NCBI RefSeq assembly: GCF_006517625.1
Contig: NZ_VHQI01000013.1
Span: 19,835-83,834, forward strand
DNA: 64,000 bases
Source of the DNA: Mixta tenebrionis
Lineage (GTDB): Bacteria > Pseudomonadota > Gammaproteobacteria > Enterobacterales > Enterobacteriaceae
Reading direction: 5' to 3'
The notes beneath the pieces are model-generated. The model made no database searches and was not told the origin of the DNA. It saw only the letters and a program-made list of their open reading frames with translations. The number at the start of each line of letters is the position of its first letter. Position 1 is the first letter of the stretch. Below are positions 1-7,013 of the stretch, in pieces. Made by a program: the position numbers and the translations under genes.

Positions 1-1
1 T

Positions 2-17
2 AAACGTATAGACGTCC
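2..17 (-). promoter_or_regulatory. Two tandem MetJ operator boxes at the left edge (probable metF operator)
   Basis: AAACGTAT (2-9) and AGACGTCC (10-17) are adjacent 8-mers matching the MetJ consensus AGACGTCT at 6 and 7 of 8 positions. In E. coli metF follows metL in the same direction, so here it would lie left of base 1 on the minus strand with its operator in exactly this place. That metF is the target is inferred, because the gene is outside the window. More boxes may lie to the left. Confidence 0.6.
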
Positions 18-464
18 ACATAGCCATAAGATGCGTGTTGCGCACTTTGTTGTCAATTGAAAAGCAGCCAGAAGCCGGTGATTTTCTTTCATGGCAGATG
101 AAAAAGTTACACCACCGCCAGCGCTGGCCCAACAGCAGAGAGAGAAACTGACGTAAACGGAAGATATGCTCCTTTTTTTACCCGCTTATTATGATATTGC
201 TTATAAAACAAACATTGAATATTTATTTATAATTATTTATTCTCTTAAAATAATTTTTAAGAAAAATAACAAAAAGTTTTTCTTTATTTACAACTCCAGA
301 ACCGGGCATCGCTAAAAAAATTTGTGATACCATAAAAATAGATCGATAACTTAAACCAAATAATTTGCCTGCTTATTATGTTCAGGAAACGTATTATGCA
401 AAGAATGGAATATCTTTGCCTGTTATCACAATACCATTTATCAAACCTTCAGGGATGAAGCAGC
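18..464. other. AT-rich intergenic region upstream of the secretion operon
   Basis: No gene is supported here. From about 160 to 460 the sequence is strikingly AT-rich with many A and T tracts, unlike the GC-rich coding DNA around it. It contains a small perfect hairpin (CTTAAAA at 244-250, TTTTAAG at 255-261). It must hold the promoter of the secretion operon that starts at 465; I cannot place a convincing -35/-10 pair. Such tracts are typical H-NS targets around acquired genes, which is an inference. Confidence 0.5.
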
Positions 465-2204
465 ATGCCGTTATCACCAGCCATAACCTTTATCTTTACT
501 ATTTTCAGGCATCATAAAAGCGCGCTATATTCGGTTATCCTTTTTTCAGCGCTGACCAACCTGCTGGTTTTATCCCCTTCGATTTATATGCTACAGGTTT
601 ACGATCGGGTATTGCCCTCCCGTAACGAAATGACTTTGCTGATGTTGACGGTTATGGTTCTTGGCGCGCTGGGGACCATCGCATTGCTGGAATACTGCCG
701 CAGCATGATTGCAATTAACATCAGCAAAAAAATCGATCGCCATCTGAGCCTGGCGGTTTATCAGGCAGCTTTTGCCGCCAGCGTTCAGCAACAAAGCAAG
801 AACGCCGAAAATTATTTAAGCGATGTCACTACGGTAAGGCAATTTTTTACCGGCAACGCCATTTTTTCTTTTATCGATGCGCCATGGTTTCCCGTGTTCA
901 TTCTGGTTATTTTTCTTTTTAATCCGTGGCTGGGCCTGTTTTCTTTCACCGGCGCGCTAATATTAATAGCGCTGGCAGCAATCAACCATAGAATTATCCA
1001 GCAGCCAATGAAAGAGGCAGGAGAAATGTCCCACCGTTCGGGAAATACCGCCGGCATGACGTTTCGCTATACCTCCACCATCGCGGCAATGGGGCTATTG
1101 CCCGCCTTCCAGCAACGCTGGTGGGGGCTGCATGAAAGGTTTATCCAGCTACAGCACCAGGCCAGTGAATATAATGGGCGCCTGACTTCAGTCACGCGCT
1201 TTGTGCGTATGGCCCTGCAGTCGTTGATTCTCGGCGTCGGCGGCTGGCTGGCGCTCGCGGGAGAGCTGACGCCGGGTATGATGATCGCCGGTTCAATTTT
1301 ACTCGGACGCGCCCTGGCGCCTATTGAGCAGCTGATCGCTGCCTGGAAGCAGTGGGGCAGCGCCTGGAGCGCGCTGAATCGCCTGGAAGCGCTGCTCTCT
1401 CAACATCCGCCCGCCGCCGAAAAGATGCGGCTGCCCGCGCTCGAAGGGAACGTCTCAGTTGAGAATCTGACGCTGGTCTCGCCGCATAACAGCGAGGCGA
1501 ACATTCTGCACAACATAAACTTCAGCCTGGCGGCGGGCGATATACTGGGCATTATAGGCCCCAGCGCCTCAGGAAAAAGTACGCTGGCGCGGCTGCTGCC
1601 CGGCCTGCAGCCGCCCACCCGCGGCGCCATTCGCCTGGACGGTGCGGATATACAACAGTGGAATCGCGAACAGCTGGGCCCATCGCTGGGCTATCTGGCG
1701 CAGGAAGTCGAAATATTTCCCGGCACCATCGCAGAAAATATCGCCCGCTTTAATCAGGTCGATCCGGAAAAAACCATCGAGGCCGCTAAGCTGGCCGGCG
1801 TGCATGAGATGATCCTGCGCTTACCCGCCGGTTACGATACGCCCACCGGTATTGGCCTGTCCGGCGGCCAAAAGCAGCGCATCGCCCTGGCCAGGGCGCT
1901 GTATGGCGATCCAAAACTGCTGATTCTCGATGAGCCGGACGCCAGTCTGGACGACAGGGGCTTACTGGCGCTGGCGCAGGCGCTGGCCGCCATGAAAAAG
2001 CGCAACGCTACGGTCATTCTGATTACCCATCGCAAACAGCTGCTGACGCTAACTAATAAGCTGCTGGTTTTACAGGCAGGAGAAGTAAAAGATTTCGGCG
2101 CCACCCCTGCGGTATTAAACAAATTAATCAGCGCGGCGACGGTAAAAAGCAAGGCTGCTCAGGCTGGCGCCGAAGAAACGACACAGGCTGGATTAACAGG
2201 ATGA
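465..2204 (+). CDS. Type I secretion ABC transporter (PrtD/LipB/HasD family)
   Basis: Inner-membrane ATPase and permease of a type I secretion system, which recognises the uncleaved C-terminal signal of its cargo and powers one-step export. The N-terminal half is a six-helix exporter domain without the C39 peptidase or C39-like domain of HlyB, as in the protease/lipase exporters. The nucleotide-binding domain shows Walker A GPSASGKST (365-373), signature LSGGQKQR (465-472), Walker B LLILDEPDA (D489, E490) and an H-loop ILITHRK. At 579 aa it has normal length. The ATG at 465 has AGGG ten bases upstream. It is followed after nine bases by the adaptor gene. The cargo is very probably the lipase at 5193, by proximity and family. 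Confidence 0.93.
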   Translation: MPLSPAITFIFTIFRHHKSALYSVILFSALTNLLVLSPSIYMLQVYDRVLPSRNEMTLLMLTVMVLGALGTIALLEYCRSMIAINISKKIDRHLSLAVYQAAFAASVQQQSKNAENYLSDVTTVRQFFTGNAIFSFIDAPWFPVFILVIFLFNPWLGLFSFTGALILIALAAINHRIIQQPMKEAGEMSHRSGNTAGMTFRYTSTIAAMGLLPAFQQRWWGLHERFIQLQHQASEYNGRLTSVTRFVRMALQSLILGVGGWLALAGELTPGMMIAGSILLGRALAPIEQLIAAWKQWGSAWSALNRLEALLSQHPPAAEKMRLPALEGNVSVENLTLVSPHNSEANILHNINFSLAAGDILGIIGPSASGKSTLARLLPGLQPPTRGAIRLDGADIQQWNREQLGPSLGYLAQEVEIFPGTIAENIARFNQVDPEKTIEAAKLAGVHEMILRLPAGYDTPTGIGLSGGQKQRIALARALYGDPKLLILDEPDASLDDRGLLALAQALAAMKKRNATVILITHRKQLLTLTNKLLVLQAGEVKDFGATPAVLNKLISAATVKSKAAQAGAEETTQAGLTG

Positions 2205-2213
2205 TAGTTACTG

Positions 2214-3551
2214 ATGGATCAGAAAAAAGATTTTATTGTCCCGACGCCCGATGAAAACGCCCATCGTGGAAAGGATGAGCATTATTACCAGCGGATGGGG
2301 CTGGCCATCATTTTTATCGGCGTTATCGGTTTTTTCAGCTGGGCTGCTTTTGCGCCGCTGGATAAAGGCGTAACGGCATCAGGCACCGTTATTGTTTCCG
2401 GTAACCGGAAAATGGTGCAGACGCCGGTTAATGGCATTGTCGATAAAGTCTGGATAAAAGAGGGTGACAGCGTTCAGGCCGATGCGCCGCTGATTACCTT
2501 AAGCCGCACCGCAGCTCTGGCGCGCTATGAGCAGTCGCGGGATAAATATCTCTCCGCCGTGGCTACCGTTGCCCGGCTGGAAGCGGAGCGGGATAAGCAG
2601 GCGACGCCGCGCTATCCCGCCGCGCTTCGTCAGGAAGAGTGGCAGGCGCAGGGGGAAGCCGTTATCGCTCTGCAAAACCAGCTGCTTGCCGCACGCCGGC
2701 ATGCCCTGCTCAGCGAAGTAAATACCAGCCAGCATATGCTGGCCGGCCTGACACAGCAGATAAAAAGCCTGCAGCGCGCCCTGGCCCTGAAACGCAAGCT
2801 TAACGCCAGTCTGCAACAGCAGCTGCACGATATGAAGGAGCTGGTGGCAGAACATTTTCTGCCGCTCAATCGCTACCGCGAATTAGAACGCCAGCAGCAC
2901 GATACGCAAGGTCAGGCGGAAGAGCTGGCAGGACAAATAGCCGTTAATCAGAAAAAACGGGATGAGATTGAACAGCGAATCGATCAAATAGAGCGTGAAT
3001 ACGATAAAGAGGTTCACACCCAGCTCGAAAAAGCCGCCGCCAGCATTAACGAACAGCAAAATAATATGCAGATTGCCGCGGAGGATCTTAAACATACCGC
3101 TATTGTCGCCCCCGTATCCGGAACGGTAATGTCCCTTGCGGTGTTAACGCCCGGCAGCGTGCTTTCCGCTGGCGAAACGCTAATGGAAATTGTGCCGGAT
3201 AACACGCCGTTAATTATTGATGCGCAGGTCACTGCCGATCTGATTGATAAAGTTACCCCAGGGCTGCCGGTCAATATGATGTTTACCGCGCTGAATCAAA
3301 ACCGCACGCCGGTAATTCCGGGGCGCGTCAGCCTCGTCTCGCCTGACCGGCTTATCGATAAAAAAAGCGGCGCCCCCTATTACGCTATCCAGGTTACCGT
3401 CAGCGACGAGGGGATGACGCTGCTGCGACATGAAGATATTCGACCGGGCATGCCGGTTGCCGTGTTGATTAAAACCGGGGCGCGTTCGCTGTTGAGCTAT
3501 CTCTTCAAGCCGGTCTGGGATCGCACCGCTACCGCTCTGACCGAGGAGTAA
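2214..3551 (+). CDS. HlyD-family periplasmic adaptor of type I secretion (PrtE/LipC family)
   Basis: Membrane fusion protein linking the ABC transporter to the outer membrane channel. A short cytoplasmic N-terminus precedes a single transmembrane helix (about 29-47). Then come a biotinyl/lipoyl-like half-motif, a long charged coiled-coil region (about 105-290, rich in Q, E, K, L), the second half of the lipoyl domain (IVAPVSGTVMSLAVLTPG) and a C-terminal beta-barrel region. 445 aa is typical for the family. It lies nine bases after the ABC gene and three bases before the outer membrane gene, so the three are surely one transcript. Confidence 0.93.
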   Translation: MDQKKDFIVPTPDENAHRGKDEHYYQRMGLAIIFIGVIGFFSWAAFAPLDKGVTASGTVIVSGNRKMVQTPVNGIVDKVWIKEGDSVQADAPLITLSRTAALARYEQSRDKYLSAVATVARLEAERDKQATPRYPAALRQEEWQAQGEAVIALQNQLLAARRHALLSEVNTSQHMLAGLTQQIKSLQRALALKRKLNASLQQQLHDMKELVAEHFLPLNRYRELERQQHDTQGQAEELAGQIAVNQKKRDEIEQRIDQIEREYDKEVHTQLEKAAASINEQQNNMQIAAEDLKHTAIVAPVSGTVMSLAVLTPGSVLSAGETLMEIVPDNTPLIIDAQVTADLIDKVTPGLPVNMMFTALNQNRTPVIPGRVSLVSPDRLIDKKSGAPYYAIQVTVSDEGMTLLRHEDIRPGMPVAVLIKTGARSLLSYLFKPVWDRTATALTEE

Positions 3552-3554
3552 CTG

Positions 3555-4913
3555 ATGCATCACAAGATAATCATGCTGCTGTTTTGCTGCGGTTTTTGTC
3601 TGCCGGCCCGCGCCATCGGCATTATGGAAATATACGCCCTGGCCCAGCAGCAGGATGCGCAGTTCCGCGCCTCGGTTGAAGAAAAAATGGCGGGCGAAGA
3701 GTATAAGGCGATGGGGCGTGCAGCCTTGCTGCCTTCCATTAACCTTTCCTACCAGAACGGCGTAAGAAACTGGCAAACCGCCGAGGTGCCGCAGCGCAAA
3801 AGCGCACTGAATCCAAACATGGAAAAGGTCATCACCCATCGCCGCTATCAGTCGCAAAGCGGTTCAGTCACGTTAACTCAGCCCCTTTTTGATTACGAAG
3901 CGTGGGCCAGCTATCAGCTGGGAATCGCGCAGACGCTAATGGCAAACGATCAATGGCGCGCCAGCTTTATGGAACTGGCGGTGCGGGTGGTTAACGGCTA
4001 CCTCGACCTGATCGCCGCACAGGAAAAAGTCGCCCTGACGCAGCAGCAACAGGCCGCTCTGCGGCGGCAGCTTGAGCAAAACCACCGCTGGCTGCATGCC
4101 GGCGAAGGTACGGTTACTGAGATAGCAGAAACGGAATCACGCCTGGCGCTAACCGCAGCAGAGCTGTTTGCCGCACAGGATGAACAGGATAAGGCGCACA
4201 GAACGCTGGAAAGCCTAATCGGGCAGCCGATCGCCAACCTGGCTCAGCTCGACAGGCTGCTACCGGAGCCTTTTCAGCCAATTCCACTCTCTCCGCTCCA
4301 TTTTGCGCAGTGGCAGCAGATCGCGCTGAAAGAGAATGCTGAGCTGGCGGCGGCCAGGCAGCAGTTGCAGATTAGCTTTTATCACCGCGAACAGCAGCGC
4401 GGCGGATTTTTTCCGCGCGTTCAGCTCTATGCCTCGCACAGTATCAGCCACTCCTCCAGCGATACCACCATCGATCAACGCTACGACAGCAGCAGCGTCG
4501 GCATCCAGCTTAACTATGCGTTTTATTCAGGCGGCTACAGCCGCGCCGCCGTCAGACAGGCCAACGCGCGCTATAACCAAAGCAAGTTTGATTTAGAAAA
4601 AAGCACTAATGAGATCGTGAATAACCTGCACAACTATTTTGACCAGTGCCGCCACGCCGGCCAGCGCCTGGGAGCGTATCAAAAGGCGGTGAGGGCGGCG
4701 GAAATTCAGGTTACGGCCACCCGCCAGGGAATTAAGGCAGGCCAGCGTACCAATATGGATTTACTCAATGCGGAATACCAGCTCTACGGCGCGCGGCTGA
4801 ATTTAATTAATGAACAGTATCAACATATGCGCGCCTGGCTAATGCTGAACTACTATTCCGGCCAGCTTACGCCCGACAAACTGAAAATCATCGCCGACTA
4901 TTTTTCATCATAA
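3555..4913 (+). CDS. TolC-family outer membrane channel of type I secretion (PrtF/LipD family)
   Basis: Outer membrane trimeric channel component. A signal peptide is visible (positive MHHK, hydrophobic core, cleavage probably after ARA at residue 20). The rest carries the two alanine/glutamine-rich helical repeats of the TolC fold (for example residues 160-235 and 370-440) alternating with short strand segments such as FPRVQLYASHS. 452 aa matches PrtF-type proteins. It is the third gene of the secretion operon; the preceding stop and this start are three bases apart. This dedicated copy would make the exporter independent of housekeeping TolC. Confidence 0.92.
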   Translation: MHHKIIMLLFCCGFCLPARAIGIMEIYALAQQQDAQFRASVEEKMAGEEYKAMGRAALLPSINLSYQNGVRNWQTAEVPQRKSALNPNMEKVITHRRYQSQSGSVTLTQPLFDYEAWASYQLGIAQTLMANDQWRASFMELAVRVVNGYLDLIAAQEKVALTQQQQAALRRQLEQNHRWLHAGEGTVTEIAETESRLALTAAELFAAQDEQDKAHRTLESLIGQPIANLAQLDRLLPEPFQPIPLSPLHFAQWQQIALKENAELAAARQQLQISFYHREQQRGGFFPRVQLYASHSISHSSSDTTIDQRYDSSSVGIQLNYAFYSGGYSRAAVRQANARYNQSKFDLEKSTNEIVNNLHNYFDQCRHAGQRLGAYQKAVRAAEIQVTATRQGIKAGQRTNMDLLNAEYQLYGARLNLINEQYQHMRAWLMLNYYSGQLTPDKLKIIADYFSS

Positions 4914-5192
4914 TGCTATTGGCTAACTCATAAATAGCCTGTTTAATTATTAAGCGCCGATAAAAAAGAGAAACGGCAATTAAACAGGCTGTCGCATTGC
5001 GAATAACAGCATAATTACATTAACCATTACTCCGGTTAAGCCGCCCTGTATTTTACTCGTCCTGAAGCCAGCCGGCAGAGAGAGGAGTAATTTACGCCAG
5101 CTCAGGTTTTATCTGGGTGTTTTACTTATATATTAAAAAAATAACCTTATTCTTCAGGATATTTAATTAAACTTACAGCAAAAGGAATGCCA
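4914..5192 (+). other. Intergenic region before the lipase with a 13-bp perfect inverted repeat
   Basis: AGCCTGTTTAATT (4936-4948) and AATTAAACAGGCT (4978-4990) are exact reverse complements separated by 29 bases. No T-run follows, so it is not a standard intrinsic terminator. It could be a transcript hairpin that separates lipase expression from the exporter genes, or a protein-binding site. The rest (about 5100-5190) is AT-rich and may hold the lipase promoter. Confidence 0.5.
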
Positions 5193-6947
5193 ATGGCTAT
5201 TTTTGATTATCAAAATAAAAACGATATAGCGTTAATTAACGATGCGCTGACGCTAAACGCCTACAGTACTGAGCTGGCCGGCTTTACGCTGGATACCTCT
5301 TTTCAGCAGCGCGCTGCTGAAAGCGGCTGGAAAGTTTTAAGCGCGCAGGATTTATCCTATTCAGGATCCTTTGACCAGCACAATATATTTAACGGCGAAA
5401 CGCTGTTTTACTGGTCTGCGCAGGTTAACGTATTTGGTAAATATAACGATGCCGGAGATTTAGTCTCGATCGGCGTGTGCTACTGGGGAACCGGTGATGT
5501 GAAAGGCGTCCCTGGCGAACAGCTCAACACCATGACGGATAGCCTGCACGATATCCTGATTGCGCTGGAAAACGAATTCAGCGAAACCTATGTCAGCAAC
5601 GCCTTTGGCAATTTGCTGAGCTGCGTCGCCCGCCTGGCCACGGAAAACGGGCTTTCCGGCAAAGACGTTATTTTTAGCGGTATGAGCCTGGGCGGCATGG
5701 CGGTAAACAGTACGGCGATGGCCTCGGCGAACAATGCCTGGGACGGTTTTTATGAAGATTCCAGCTATATCGCCATCTCCTCGCCGGTGCAAAATACCTA
5801 CGATGATAAGGTGCTGAATATCGGCTGTGAAAACGATCCGGTTTATCGTGCGCTGGAAGGCACATCAATTAACTTTCCCGGTACTTTCTTTGAGCATGAC
5901 AAGCCGCTGGATACCTGCGTTAACAACCTGGTGATATTCAATGACTATTATGGCTCTGAAGATTTCACTATTTTATCTATTGCCGGACAGACGTGGGGAG
6001 CCTGGGCAGGCCACGATGCTGTAAATTATATTGAGGGTTTACAGAGCATACTTAACTCTCTGACTTATCAAATCACCAACAGAGATTCCACGGTTATCGT
6101 TTCCCGTATGTCTGATGAAATGCGCGAAAAAACCTGGGTAACGGATCTGAACCGCTTTGCCGAACCGCACGAAGGCCCGACCTTTATTTTTGGCTCCGAT
6201 AAAGCGGACCTGATTGCCGGCGGCAAAGGTATGGACTACCTGGAAGGCTTTGCCGGCGACGACAGCTTCCGCGATGCGGGCGGCTTTAACCTTATCGACG
6301 GCGGCGCGGGCTACGATCTGTTCGATCTGCAGGGTGAAATCAGCAAAACCTCTATTGCGCAACTGGCCGACGGCATTCTTGCCATTAAGGGGGCCGACGG
6401 CGGCATCACCCTGCTGCACGATGTCGAGGCGATAAAGGAAACCTACTGGTTTCTCTGGGACAACTACCTCACCTATGAGGTGACCAACGAAGGGCTGACG
6501 CTGGACGGCAAGCTTTCCCTTACCTACGCCAATACCGTACACGCCAGCACCGAACGCAGCGGCGAAATCTTCGCGCCGGAAAACGGCGGCTTCTACGTTG
6601 ACCAGACCAGCTGGCTGATGGGCTCCGCTCAGGATACGGTGATGCACGGTTCTCACAGCAGCGACGTGTTCATCTGTCAGCAAGGCGATGACATCATTTA
6701 TATCAACGGCGGCGACGACATCATCCTGCTGACCGGCAACGATATCGGCAATAAAACCGTTTACGGCTTCGGTCAGGATGACAAGCTGGCGTTTATGGTT
6801 AATGCGCAGACCACCGCCAACGGCAACTATCTGGATTATCTGTCGCAGTGTGAGGACGGCGTACAGTTTACCTGCGATGCGGGCAGCGTCACGCTGGTAG
6901 GCGTCACGCTCGATCAGCTGCATGAAAGCCAGTTCGTACTGGCCTAA
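5193..6947 (+). CDS. Secreted family I.3-type lipase with RTX repeats (Serratia LipA-like), lid-deleted
   Basis: Extracellular alpha/beta-hydrolase with a C-terminal type I secretion signal. I prefer ATG 5193 over ATG 5187, because AAGGA ends at 5186, directly against the first start but six bases from the second. Counting from 5187, the nucleophile motif is GMSLGG with Ser167; Asp217 (NDPVYRALEGT) and His276 (AGHDAVNY) fall where the triad of LipA-type lipases lies. Residues about 342-382 (GSDKADLIAGGKGMDYLEG and following) are degenerate calcium-binding RTX nonapeptides, with a second short block near 490-515. The C-terminus ends in hydrophobic FVLA, as in type I substrates. It is 584 aa against about 613-617 for the family. 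Differences from recalled LipA/PML sequences: about 45 residues covering lid 1 are missing near residue 35, GHSLGG has become GMSLGG and FRGT has become YWGT. Substrate range may therefore differ (esterase or phospholipase activity is possible). Confidence 0.9.
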   Translation: MAIFDYQNKNDIALINDALTLNAYSTELAGFTLDTSFQQRAAESGWKVLSAQDLSYSGSFDQHNIFNGETLFYWSAQVNVFGKYNDAGDLVSIGVCYWGTGDVKGVPGEQLNTMTDSLHDILIALENEFSETYVSNAFGNLLSCVARLATENGLSGKDVIFSGMSLGGMAVNSTAMASANNAWDGFYEDSSYIAISSPVQNTYDDKVLNIGCENDPVYRALEGTSINFPGTFFEHDKPLDTCVNNLVIFNDYYGSEDFTILSIAGQTWGAWAGHDAVNYIEGLQSILNSLTYQITNRDSTVIVSRMSDEMREKTWVTDLNRFAEPHEGPTFIFGSDKADLIAGGKGMDYLEGFAGDDSFRDAGGFNLIDGGAGYDLFDLQGEISKTSIAQLADGILAIKGADGGITLLHDVEAIKETYWFLWDNYLTYEVTNEGLTLDGKLSLTYANTVHASTERSGEIFAPENGGFYVDQTSWLMGSAQDTVMHGSHSSDVFICQQGDDIIYINGGDDIILLTGNDIGNKTVYGFGQDDKLAFMVNAQTTANGNYLDYLSQCEDGVQFTCDAGSVTLVGVTLDQLHESQFVLA

Positions 6948-6977
6948 GCGCGCCGCCTGACGGACAGCTTGAAAAAC

Positions 6978-7008
6978 AAACGGGTGACCAATGTCACCCG
7001 TTTTTTAC
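6978..7008. terminator. Bidirectional intrinsic terminator between lipase and metL
   Basis: AAACGGGTGAC (6978-6988) pairs with GTCACCCGTTT (6993-7003) around a four-base loop and is followed by TTT. The reverse strand also ends in T residues, so it can serve both convergent genes. Confidence 0.9.
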
Positions 7009-7013
7009 TTACC

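Noticed and set aside
91..156. 21-codon open frame starting ATG (MADEKVTPPP...)
   Set aside because: No ribosome site, no similarity I recognise, and it lies in a probable promoter region.
6039..6923. Long minus-strand open frame opposite the lipase
   Set aside because: A shadow of the lipase codons; no start signal and no family similarity.
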